A stretch of DNA of 64,000 nucleotides, from the NCBI RefSeq assembly GCF_000972845.2, contig NC_040019.1:12229001-12293000 (forward strand). Reading direction: 5' to 3'. Source of the stretch: Larimichthys crocea. Lineage: Eukaryota > Chordata > Actinopteri > Sciaenidae. The notes under the pieces were generated by a model, which had not been told where the DNA came from, did not search any database, and saw only the letters and a program-made list of their open reading frames with translations. The translations under genes were made by a program, and so were the position numbers. Shown in pieces: positions 49,675-59,721 of the stretch (the stretch's first letter is position 1; each line of letters opens with the position of its first letter).

Positions 49675-50483
49675 AACGGGCTTGTGTAGGACCCAAATGC
49701 AGCACAACAGCAAGGGATACTTAGTAATGTTCCTATTGAGAAAACTCACAGCAGGCGATATGGGCAGGTGAGAGAGAGGGAATAAGTCCAATCAATCGGA
49801 GAGTCTGTGGCCAATGACTGAGCAGGGGAACAGACTTGCCCGGGGAAACCTCCAAACAGCCAGGGAAACAGGCAGACAGACACCAGAAACACTGAGGCGA
49901 ACTCGTGGTCGGGGACGAGAAGCTGAGGTGATTACCGGGGCAGAGGACAGACGAGCAGGTCAAAGGCAGGCAGGGTCGGCAACGGGAGATCAGTCCGGAC
50001 AAAAGTGCTGGAAAGACTTGCATGACGCGAAGAACAATCTGGCAAAGAGTGTCTGGAGGTCCTCAGATGAAGAGTCCACAGAGGACGATGGCGGGTCCAC
50101 CTCGCTAGGGCCGGGGATGGGTGGGGCACCAGAGGCGCCTCAGGCGGGGGTTATCGTGGACGGGCGTATCCTGGGGGGCTGGTCGGGTTGCTGCCGGTGG
50201 AAGTCAGTAATGAGCTGAGGGTCAGGATGTAGCTGGCGGGGAACCACGACCTCTCCTCTGGACCATATCCCTCCCAGTCAACCAGGTACTGGAGCCCCTC
50301 CCACAGCGACGAGAGCGGATAACCGTCGAACCGTGTAGGCTGGGTCTCCATTGATAAGGCGAGGGGGGAGGAGTCGGGGTAGCAGGAATCAAGGGACTCT
50401 CCAGAACTGGCTTGATTTTGAGACATGGGATGTGGGGTGTACTCGCATGGGACCTGGGAGCTTGAGGCGGACTGCAGCAGGGT
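49675..50483 (-). mobile_element. Gypsy (chromovirus) integrase-chromodomain end and LTR piece
   Basis: On the minus strand the sequence next to the right arm encodes the C-terminal end of a Ty3/Gypsy integrase: a short AVRLKLP-like stretch, then VHPT and SKIKPV motifs, then the chromodomain core [17 protein letters not shown] (about 50243-50298). Frameshifts separate these pieces. Downstream, at the low-coordinate end, text such as 'tgcatttgggtcctac' (minus strand) resembles the end of a fish Gypsy LTR. The rest of the element is missing, so it is a truncated relic that forms half of the palindrome spacer. Confidence 0.8.
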
Positions 50484-50589
50484 AGGTAGGTGACAACTCC
50501 ATAACCTTGCTCAGCTTCAGGCAAACTGCACTATAAAATGGAAGAAACAAATGCTTGTGTTAGACATGAATGTAGTGTTATGCCACAGA

Positions 50590-52077
50590 TTAAGATATGT
50601 GTATATGCATTCCGTAAGAACCGATCCATAAATCAGATATATATACCTTCTGCCCGTTCACCACTGTAATCCAGCCATCTGGGTTGGCTGCTGGGCGTGG
50701 CTGTGGCTCGATTCCCTTCACTACCACCTGGGTGGCAAACCGGGGACGATACGGGCAAGTGGGAATCGGCGCCCCGGGTGGCTCTGGCTCTGGTTCTGCA
50801 AGCTGCCTGTCAGCCGCCTGCCAAAGAAGGTACGCGAGGATCGGCATACCCTCGCTATCACTCAGGTGTGTCTGAAAAAACAAAGAAAAAGACGTTACTA
50901 TCATTCATTGCCAATAACTGCTTATTTACATTAGACTATACGGTATATTTCCCAGTTGTGCAATCTTTTGCTGACAAAAAAACAAACTTTACTTACACCA
51001 TCTCTGGCCCACAAGTCACGCTGGTGCAGAGGGAAGTTCTCACAGATGTGATAGTAAGGAACACCTAAAGAAATATGAATGACATAATAATTACTACATA
51101 TTCAAGTGATGAGTTTGTGTAATTAACTTTGCGAATGATTATTCAGTAGCATAGCTGTAAATAAATCAATCTTTAAACATATCAGTGTAATTTTACACAT
51201 TCCCTGGTCCGCACAAGCACTGTGGTACGCCATGCGCAGCAGCTTCTGTTGGTCCTCTTCCACACTCAGACGAGGCGGAAAGTCCAGCACCACAACCTGT
51301 CATTTACATGTCATGTTATTACACAGGCCAATAATCTTAAAATTGCCGAAATACACACATCATCTAGTCTTATAACCATAAATCCACACTTACGTTGGAC
51401 CAACGGCTGCGTGCAGTCTTGAGCAGGGCGGCAAAGTCTGCAGACGAGTTGTCCAGTCCCCTGCCAGCAGTCAGGTTGTTGCTGGGAGCCAGGACGATGA
51501 CGGCTTCGGGCTGGCGAGGAACCACAGCAGCCATGAGCTCGGTCCTCAGGTGCGCTGCGGTCGCCCCAGGAGTGCACATGAAGCCAAAGGACAGCGGTCC
51601 CTCTGGCATCAGGACGAAGCCATCCACCAAGGCACGCAGGTGGGAATCACCAACAACAAGAACAAACTGAAATGAAATGAAACAGAGGAGGAGTTGGTAC
51701 ATGGCAATGTATACTTGATGCGTCCATTGCCTCTTATATCATTTCGCCCCGAATAATACCTTCTTGTTAGCGCACGCAGCTGGAATCACCAACTTGTGCT
51801 GCTTGTTGGTCAGCTGCGACTCCTCCCACCTCAACACCTTGTGCCGCCAACCGGTACCACCAACTGAAGAAACAGGACATACAATATGTTAGTCAGTATC
51901 ACATGAAGACCAACAAAGACAAATACATTCTACAAGGGAAAAGAACAAAACCAAATAGTACATACCCAAAGGTACATCGTCCACGCGGTTGCCGTCCAGA
52001 GAGGTCGTCCAACTCTCCTGCCTCTCCATCCTCCTCTTGGCAGCCTGAGAGCGACGGTACGACTTCCCACGCGGCAT
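50590..52077 (-). CDS. SGNH/GDSL-hydrolase-like protein, intact copy, six coding exons
   Basis: Exons on the minus strand are 51966-52077, 51760-51863, 51394-51666, 51203-51296, 50997-51064 and 50590-50871 (stop TAA at 50590-50592). They join in phase to about 310 residues with no internal stop. The N-terminus is strongly basic (MPRGKSYRRSQAAKRR), with no signal peptide. The third exon carries VVGDSHLR (nucleophile about Ser80), a block II Gly (CTPGA, about 106) and APSNN (about 135). ARDGTHLSD supplies Asp216 and His219, the D-x-x-H of SGNH hydrolases. A Pro/Glu-rich linker (AEPEPEPPGAPIP) follows. All splice sites are GT-AG except the fourth donor, which reads G|GAATGTG. A first non-coding exon ends at 53002. 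The substrate is unknown. I recall similar multi-copy uncharacterised proteins in fish genomes but cannot verify this here. The last exon could instead splice at 50646 into retroelement sequence. Confidence 0.75.
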
Positions 52078-53001
52078 CTAAAACATCAGGATAACAACAT
52101 TGCATTAAGCACATAGCTTAAGTGAAGAATGTCAGAACAACACTTTTATTGTGTCCCATAAAGTGGCGAAAATGTGCCAGTGCAACAATGAACTATGAAT
52201 TATGAATAACAATGAATTATGTTTCCCCCCACACAAGTATACAAAACATGTAATACAATAACCAATAACCACATTAAGCCTCAATATTAACACTAGCATA
52301 CCACACACTTTTCTCAGACAGCCATTAACATTTTCTCACATTTCTGTCTTATTTAAACACTCTCAAAGTTCAAACTTTTGCAGATGTAATGTTGTAATAA
52401 GTAACAATATTGTTCAATACTGTATTAGTAATGAGCATTCATGTAAATCTGGCTAGCCGAACGCAATTTGTATAGTAGTGAGGGGCAACTGCACTACACT
52501 GACCAACAATTACCGGTGATTATCATCCTTTTGTGACATGTTTTGCATTCATGCAAACATTCGGCCGTTGCTAATCTCCATTTAAAGAGGAACAATTATG
52601 GGTGATTATCATCCTTTTGTGAGATGCAGGAATTCACTGCATGCTTTCGGCCAGGTGAGCGCACCTCATTAACGTTGTCATTGTCATGTTTACAAGATCT
52701 AAACAGTCACATTACATTTGAATACATGCCATGCGCCATGTAAACAAGCCATTATGGTGCCACTAACTATGCTCATCCAACTACAGAAATCTGCTTTATT
52801 TTTTACAATTATTAAACATGTTTTAAAGCCGTAAGACCCATAATCACACACTTTTCTCCGAACCCTAACCCTAACCCATTTTGTACAGTACTCCCTTATC
52901 TAATCAGGACGCAGAACACAATGCGCGTTCATACTGTAAAAATGCAGTACATAAACATCACATTAACAACAACAATCCATACACCGTAACAAGTTACTTA
53001 C

Positions 53002-53257
53002 CGCGATCAAGAAGGTATGAAGCTCAACTCTCCGAAGAAAAACTCCAAAGAGAAAAAAAGTATTCCCGTTACGTTCTGACGGACTAAGCTATCTGAAGCA
53101 ACGAGTGAGATCCGGAATGCTAACGCAAACAGAATCACGGCACTTTACCTGTGCTTCAGATAATATAGAGGTACCGGGGGGGACCACAGCGCCCTAACAG
53201 TAACTCCTCCTGGCTATTCATTGGTCCGCGGACATATCATTGGTCCGCGGACATATC
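53002..53257 (-). promoter_or_regulatory. Promoter-like block and 5' UTR exon, intact SGNH copy
   Basis: On the minus strand two perfect tandem 19-bp units of the form GATATGTCCGCGGACCAAT lie at about 53220-53257, each with a CCAAT box and a CCGCGG palindrome. A TATA-like CTCTATATTATC follows about 55 bases downstream (near 53157-53170). A leader exon then ends at 53002 with the donor GCG|GTAAGT. CCAAT boxes upstream of a TATA-like element fit an RNA polymerase II core promoter. The spacing and motifs are conserved in the left arm. Confidence 0.5.
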
Positions 53258-53397
53258 ACAATCAAAATAATTCATCCAATATTCTTTATTTATGTAAACT
53301 ACTTTACTGAGCAAGCAAACTGAAAAAAACCCATGAAGAACTTCATTCTTGGTTAACTTTTGAGCTTTTGAGCTGACTGATAGTGTGGCCTATAAGT

Positions 53398-53452
53398 ATA
53401 ATAATATATATATATATATTAATATATATATATATATATAAGTAATATATAT
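53398..53452. repeat. Interrupted (AT)n microsatellite, right arm
   Basis: AT runs interrupted by TAATAT and AAGTAAT, followed by a T-run. It is the counterpart of 46243-46296. Confidence 0.85.
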
Positions 53453-53879
53453 GATATTTTTTTTTTTTCTGTGTATCTGCTGACATGTACATTACTTTCT
53501 ATGTCTTTATCATGCATTACAGTACTCCTGTGCAGACCAGGCCTGAAATCATAAAGTTTACCCAAGAAACCATAGACATATATACATAGACATATATACA
53601 TAGACGCCGCATTCAGCACTGAATCGTACTTCAACAGGTCCGCCATGTTGGATGTGGCAGATCTGACTAAACTACTACGAGGAAATGGACTGAACTTCAC
53701 AAAGCGCCTTTCTACAAAGTTCTTTAAGCTAATGCCTCTATACACCCATTCACACACACACTAATATATCTGGGAAGATCATGTCTAGATGTGACATGAG
53801 GCTTTTCTGAATAAAGAGCACTAACGTTTACATTTAACTGATTTTGATTAATCGTTTTTATATTCACATTGATGAACAT

Positions 53880-53881
<2 letters not shown>

Positions 53882-53910
<29 letters not shown>
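53882..53910. repeat. (CA)n microsatellite
   Basis: A perfect CA run of 29 bases in the loop between the nested foldback ends. Confidence 0.95.
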
Positions 53911-53912
<2 letters not shown>

Positions 53913-53981
53913 TATCTCAATATTTAACATCACAGTAACAGTGTTAAAAGTTGCATACGTTGTTTTGGGGGCCTGCTTGTT

Positions 53982-54098
53982 TCCCAGATATATTAGTGTG
54001 TGTGTGAATGGGTGTATACAGCGCCGGTCCTGGCCACATTTGACCAACCCGCTCAATGCGGCGTCTATGTATATATGTCTATGTATATATGTCTATGG
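53982..54098 (+). repeat. Third copy of the arm's outer end
   Basis: From 'cccagatatattagtgtgtg' to 'tatatatgtctatgg' this matches the outer end of both arms, in the left-arm orientation, but a 35-base middle differs ('cgccggtcctggcc'). It diverges after 'tctatgg', where the arms continue 'tttcttgggtaaac'. It may be the truncated start of a third unit or an independent insertion of the same terminal repeat. Confidence 0.75.
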
Positions 54099-54352
54099 AA
54101 GAAACATGAGTCACTACACTGGCTGTACACACGACACGACAGCAGCAAGCCACGCTTCAGAAAAACAGACTGCTGCAGAGGGAACTTGTCTGAATCTGAT
54201 GTCAAAAGGACATCGACACACACATACATGTACAAGGTGTGTTATACATTTGCTGTACCTAGTTCCACATACCTAGACATCCTGCTTTAATGACGAACAT
54301 GACAATAAATGCTACTTATAATTTAACCGAGTATTCTGTTATTTCTTTTTTT

Positions 54353-54727
54353 GGTAACACTTTATTTGAAGGGGTGTTCATAAGACTGACATGACATTGT
54401 CATAACTATGACATGACACTTGTCATGAACATTAATGAATGTCAATGACTGCTGTCATTAAGTGTCATGCGGTTTCTTATGTCATCTTTTACTGTCAACT
54501 TGACATTGTTTGGGGTGTCTTTGTTATGACAACTTGACATTTACCAAGATGACATAGGCTGACCATGTCTTTGTCATGACAACTTGACATTAACCAAGAG
54601 CACTTTCAGTAATATCTTTGTCATGACAACTTGACATTAAGCAAAACCACATAGCTGAGAAGTGTCTTTGTCATGACAACTTGACATTAACCAGCATGAC
54701 CTGCAGGTGACTTTCGCTTCAGCCTTG
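54353..54727 (+). repeat. Left terminal inverted repeat
   Basis: It contains four spaced copies of a motif like 'catgacaacttgacatt', about 50 bases apart between 54525 and 54690, and alternating CATGACA/TGTCATG palindromic words in its first 130 bases. Such sub-terminal motif arrays often serve as transposase binding sites. Confidence 0.85.
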
Positions 54728-55020
54728 CACCAGCCCACTCACTAGCTTGGACCTGTGAGCGCCTAGGACTGGGGTGGAGACACACTAGGGGTAAAACCAG
54801 GGTGCTCTCTCCTTGGGCCCTGGGGAGGAAAGCTTACTAACCTACTTACAGCACAGCTACCAACTGGCTATCGTTACACCAGACAACTTACCTGTCACTT
54901 TCAGCCATCTCCTTCCGTGGCAGGACCGACAGTTAAAACTTGTTTTATTATTTCTTGGCTTTGTATCAACATTATACTTCACGCTCATGTCATTGCCTAT
55001 CTTTAGACCATCATGAATCG

Positions 55021-55440
55021 ACATTTGCCTGTCATTACACCATCATGAATGCTACTGCCTGTCATTACCACCATCATATATGTGTCCTAAGCAATTTCTT
55101 TGAGCTCAAGTAAATGGTACACTTGGACTATTGATTAATATGTCATTAAGTGACGCTACACAGTTAGATCCCCAACAACATGATGTTACTACTTGTCATT
55201 ACACCATCATGAATGTGACTTTGCCCGTCATGACATCATTATGAATGTGTCATAAGCATTTTCTTTGAGCTCAAGTAAAGTAGTACACTTTGGACTACTC
55301 ATTATATGTCATGAAGTGTTACTACACCATAGGATCCTTTACCAACACCAACATGAATGTGTTCTACCTGCTATGACACCATCATGATTGTCATAAACTT
55401 CAAGTAAACTGGTACAATGGACAATTCATGTTTTATACAT
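55021..55440 (+). repeat. Tandem repeat of about 164 bp inside the transposon
   Basis: 'ttctttgagctcaagtaaa' recurs at about 55097 and 55261 with a shortened third version near 55392. Each unit also has 'caccatcatgaatg' and 'atgtcatgaagtg' wording, so it is a 2.5-copy diverged tandem array. Confidence 0.7.
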
Positions 55441-55879
55441 GTTACAGGCAGATCTTTTTAAACACCACAACACAGTCAAGTGAGAGTCATTCAACTGTTT
55501 TTTACTTAAAGTAAAACAATAACACTGGAACGCAAAACTGAACATGATACAGTATAATGGAACCCTTACATCAGTCTTTTGGTTGAAGACATTTTCATCT
55601 CTTCATACTTTTTTAATGTCATGGAAGAGACGTCCCAGACACCCTAATGATGTTTAGAGCCTAACCAGTGATGCCACTCTATCATATCATATCTATATAT
55701 CATAGAAAATTTCTAAAGAATTCTGAGTGTGCCTGACTCTGGCCCCGTCGTCCCATGCATTATTAATGACACTGCTCAGCAGACTAGAAAAAAATTTTGA
55801 GAGTGACGAGTGGGCTGTTGCTGGGGGTCTGTATTCAAAAGCACACTCAAATGTCATTTTTAACATGTTTATTTAGACA

Positions 55880-56050
55880 CAGGAGCAGCTAGCGCTTACG
55901 TGCTAGCAATTAACATTAGCATTTTTAGCTAGCAGTTAACATTAGCATGTTAGCATTAGCATTTTTGCATTAGCATGTTACGATGATGGACTAGCAGTTA
56001 ACATTAGCATGTTAGCATTAACATGTTAGCGCTGATGGGCTAACAGTTAA
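55880..56050. repeat. GTTAGCATTA minisatellite
   Basis: Repeats of 'agttaacattagcatgttag' and 'cattagcattttt' variants. A shorter relative with 'tagcattagcattttagcat' is at 57045-57105, near the other end of the transposon. Confidence 0.8.
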
Positions 56051-56403
56051 TATTAGTGTAACCCTTCTGAAGCAGAAAGTATTAGTAATGATAATAATAA
56101 CTTGAACTAATGGCCAGAATAAGAAACAGAAGATTTAAATTCGGCTACGGAGCCCAGGTGTAACCAACCGATGCACATGAAAGACACGACACTGTGGCTC
56201 TTTTTGTTAATGAGAACAATGCTCCCCTATTTAATATGAAGCTGGGGAGATATAAAACCACATGAAAAACATACAACAGCCTTACCCGGGTAGGTATAGA
56301 AAATAATAAACAAAATAAAAAGTTTTCGCAGCTGCACGTGTTTTTTCTTATTGTTCTGTTCACTTCACTATATCTGCACCCTTTAGGTATCCAGCCACAC
56401 GAT

Positions 56404-56420
56404 TGTGTGTGTGTGTGTGT
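56404..56420. repeat. Short GT microsatellite
   Basis: A 17-base GT run inside the 3.4-kb transposon. Confidence 0.85.
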
Positions 56421-57416
56421 ATGTGTAAAAGTGAGCAAAAGGATTCAATTCCGCCATGTACGTCTACGATCCTCCAGGGTCCGGCTCGCCATCAACGTCT
56501 CTCTCTGGCTCCGTCCTCCAGACAGCCTCTATCGAAATCCAAGGGTTCCTCAAAAACCTGACCTACAATAAGTAGGATCAGAACATATTTCTTCAATTTC
56601 TCATATCTTAAACTATGAATCACTTTAAATTGTCTCTATATTCTGTAGAGAATAAGTGCTTTAACTAAATTTGTATTGCAAAATAAGATCACAATTTCTC
56701 AGTAGCAAAAGGTAAATAATTATAAGTATATTATGATACCAAATGATTATTTTTCTAACAGTACCATCACATATATATATATGCTATTTACATAGCAATT
56801 AACATATTAATTATCACAAATAACCAAAATGTAAACTCTTGTAATGTTCACAGTAAGAAACCATAACTTAATGTGCTTAAAATAAACAAATATGGTCACA
56901 GTCACACACATAGCACACCATAACTCAAGTAAAAGCTAGACAAAATTGTTACATCAGAGCTTATTCATCAATACTTGGTGTGACTAGCAGTGCTGATTAG
57001 CCCCGGAGCTAGCGCTCCGATATTAGCATTGAGGCTAGTGGTTAGCTCATGGACTTGGCAGTTTAGCTTGTAGCATTAGCATTTTAGCATTTAGCATTAG
57101 CACAGCAGGACGATCTCTCACCGCTGCGATTCTTCACCCGAGCGAATCCTCCAACTGCACTCCTGCAGGTCGTGGTCGTCCGGGGAGATTCCTCCTTTGT
57201 TTTTTTCCGAATTTTTAATCACTTTTTTCCAGTTTATCCACTTTTCTGTTTTCTCCGTCCTGACATTAAGACCGTGTCCAGAACATGCTTCCTCTTGCTC
57301 CTTCTAGAGGCTTTAGTGAAAAGTGAACCTGCGTCAGGTGGGATTACAGACTGCATCTGCTCCTCTGACTGTATGACAGACCGGGACCACAACTCATCCC
57401 TTTCAAATTAAAGTTC

Positions 57417-57794
57417 CAAGGCTGAAGGGAAAGTCACCTGCAGGTCATGCTGGTTAATGTCAAGTTGTCATGACAAAGACACTTCTCAGCTATGTGGTTT
57501 TGCTTAATGTCAAGTTGTCATGACAAAGATATTTACTGACTAAGTGCTCTTGGTTAATGTCAAGTTGTCATGACAAAGACATGGTCAGCCTATGTCATCT
57601 TGGTAAATGTCAAGTTGTCATAACAAAGACACCCCTAACAATGTCAAGTTGACAGTAAAAGATGACATAAGAAACCGCATGACACTTAATGACAGCAGTC
57701 ATTGACATTCATTAATGTTCATGACAAGTGTCATGTCATAGTTATGACAATGTCATGTCAGTCTTATGAACACCCCTTCAAATAAAGTGTTACC
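57417..57794 (-). repeat. Right terminal inverted repeat
   Basis: Reverse complement of 54353-54727, with the same four 'aatgtcaagttgtcatgaca' motifs. Substitutions between the two ends are few. Confidence 0.85.
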
Positions 57795-57825
57795 CTTTTT
57801 TTTTTTCAATTTCATATTTGAATTA

Positions 57826-58022
57826 CGGGTTATTATCATCCTTTTGTGACATGTTTTGGATTTATGCAGGAATTCACCGCATGCTTTAGGCCAGGTGAGC
57901 GCACAAGCACCTCTTTAACATTGTCATTGTCATGTTTACAAGATCTAAACAGTCACATTACATTTGAATACATGCCACACGCCATGTAAAAAGGGCCATT
58001 ATGCTGCAACTAACTACACTCA
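57826..58022 (-). repeat. Third partial copy of the SGNH gene's intron 1
   Basis: The text 'gattatcatccttttgtgac'-like start, 'catgctttaggccaggtgag', 'ttacaagatctaaacagtca' and 'atacatgccacacgcc' follow 52515-52795 in the same orientation, with an internal deletion of about 60 bases. It lies just beyond the 3.4-kb transposon and ends at an L2 tail. This shows at least one more unit of the duplicated gene once existed here. Confidence 0.85.
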
Positions 58023-58031
58023 TCGAAGTAC

Positions 58032-58740
58032 ACAAGGCAAGTCAAGGCAAGTTTATTTGTATACCACAATTTGTACACAAGGCAATTCATAGTGCTTTAC
58101 AGAGGCAAGGAAAAACATTTGACATTAAGACAAACAATAGAAATAAAATAAAAAAAGAGAAGAACGTTTAATTAAAAACATCAGAATGTCATTTGAAATC
58201 ATTGAAACAGCAAATTTGAAAACAATTCACAACATTAAACGAATCACAGGATTATAATTAAAAATTCTTTACAAGACCTCAGCCACAAGCATGTGAAAAT
58301 AGAAAAGTTTTTAACCTGGATTTAAAAGTGCTAAGACTTGGGGCTGATTTCGGTCCTGCTGGTAGTTTGTTCCAGTTGTGAGCAGCATAACTGCTAAATG
58401 CTGCTTTACCGTGTCTGGTTTGAACTCTGTGCTCCACTATCTGACCTGAGTCAGTAGATCTCAGAGCCCTACTATTCTACTAACATGTTGTTTATGTATT
58501 GTGCGCCTAAACCATTCAGTGATTTCTAAGCTAGTAGCAGAACTTTAAAATCTATTCTGTGGCTAACTGGGAGCCACTGTAAAGACTTAAGAACTGGGGT
58601 GACGTGCTCTGATCTCTTTGTTCTGGTCAAAACTCGAGCTGCTGCGTTCTGAATGAGCTGCAGCTGGTTGATACATTTTTGGGGGAGTCCAGTCAAAAGA
58701 CCATTACCCTAGTCAAGTGTACTGGAGATGAAAGGCTCAG
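58032..58740 (-). mobile_element. L2-like LINE, 5'-truncated 3' end
   Basis: On the minus strand the end is 'aaacttgccttgacttgcct', an L2-type short tandem tail. Upstream is the C-terminal part of the reverse-transcriptase ORF, with the characteristic LKSLQWLPVSHRIDFKVLLL motif near 58535-58610, now interrupted by stops. It is cut at 58740 by the BEL LTR. Confidence 0.75.
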
Positions 58741-59061
58741 TGTGGTGGCTATCTTACTTGTTCTTTTTCTTGTTCTTCATTTCTTTGTTTATAACCACTC
58801 TAATAAATGACAGGAGACCGTTTACGCATAACTCTGGCCGGCCGCGGACACAGACGTGTGACCCGGTGTCATGGTAAAACGACCGTGTCGCTCCGCCATT
58901 TCTTTATTGAAAACATACAACACACCTCTTCACTTCCTGCTTCCCACGGAAGCCACATAAGCTCAAAACACTGGCGGCTCAATACTCATTGAAACACATT
59001 GAAACCTTTTCTCTCCTGGTTGAATTGAACATGAAATAAACAATAATAAATGGCGCTTACA
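58741..59061 (-). repeat. BEL element 3' LTR
   Basis: 321 bp, ending in TG..CA on the element strand, with a CAATAAAG polyadenylation-type signal near 58905. It differs from the 5' LTR by scattered substitutions and small indels, so the insertion is not young. Confidence 0.85.
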
Positions 59062-59243
59062 TTCCGGCCCCTAATTGTTACTGCTGGGCACAACAATTAC
59101 ATTCCTACATATTAAAGCGTCATTTAGTGTGAAACTCTGAAATAATGAACTTCCTTTTGTTGCCTTTGTTTACATGAACAACATACATTTCTTCACATTA
59201 ACAGTACTTCAAGTACAGGTGTGTCACACACACAAGCATGAAC

Positions 59244-59721
59244 TTATTCTTCCATCTCAAGCAATAAACATAACTTATCTACTGGTCTTTCCAAAACACT
59301 TGTTTTAGTTTTTACAAAAGCACGTCTAACAAGACCCTTTGCATCAGGAACTGTCTTTTCCATTTTTCCCATCAACCATGAACCTCTCGGTGCGCTGTCG
59401 TCCACTATGAGCACGACATCACTTTCTTTCAGATTTCTCCTGATTTCTGTCCACTTTTGCCTCTCCTGCAAGAGCGGCAGGTATTCCCTTGTCCAACGTT
59501 TCCAAAAGATGTCAGACAGGTATTGCACCTGCTTCCACCTCTTTCTGTCCTCTCTCTCAAACACTCCAGGAGGCAGCACTGGTTGTTTTTTCAAAAGAAG
59601 CAAATGATCAGGTGTAAGAGCCTCTGTGGCATGTGGATCATTTGACACTCTTGTTATGGGTCTGCCATTTACAATAGCCTCGACTTCACAAAACAATGTG
59701 TGGAGACGTTCGTCGTCAAGA
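59244..59721 (-). pseudogene. BEL/Pao pol C-terminus (integrase end, DUF5641-like)
   Basis: About 150 residues from FCEVEAIVNGRPIT through LTPDHLLLL and QYLSDIFWKRWTREYLPLLQ to the DDSAPRGSWLMGK block, ending at a stop by 59244. NGRPIT closes the integrase core of BEL/Pao elements and the W-x-R-W-x-x-EYL block belongs to the following C-terminal domain. Everything upstream in pol has been deleted; the frame enters from the gag junction at about 59720, one frame away from gag. Confidence 0.85.

Larger units (their letters stand above)
50484..53768 (-). repeat. Large inverted duplication, right arm
   Basis: This is the reverse-complement partner of 45937-49156, about 3.3 kb long, separated from it by a 1,327-bp spacer of retrotransposon fragments. 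It carries the better-preserved gene copy. Its outer end (53740-53775) is itself inverted again at 53982-54020, so a second, smaller foldback with a loop of about 210 bases is nested at this edge. Confidence 0.93.
54353..57794. mobile_element. 3.4-kb DNA transposon with long terminal inverted repeats
   Basis: The element starts GGTAACACTTTATTTG and ends with the exact inverse. Terminal inverted repeats extend about 375 bp (54353-54727 and 57417-57794). Both sides carry CTTTTTTT (54345-54352, 57795-57802), an 8-bp duplication consistent with hAT-type integration, though the T-run makes this less certain. No transposase is recognisable in the interior, which holds tandem repeats, a GT microsatellite and unremarkable sequence, so this copy is non-autonomous. 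Confidence 0.72.

Noticed and set aside
49814..50218. 134-codon plus-strand open frame in the spacer
   Set aside because: It is the antisense of the Gypsy integrase/LTR relic and has no recognisable domain.
52859..52880. Telomere-like CCCTAA repeats in the SGNH intron
   Set aside because: Only about two units, present also in the left arm as part of the ordinary intron; too short for an interstitial telomere.
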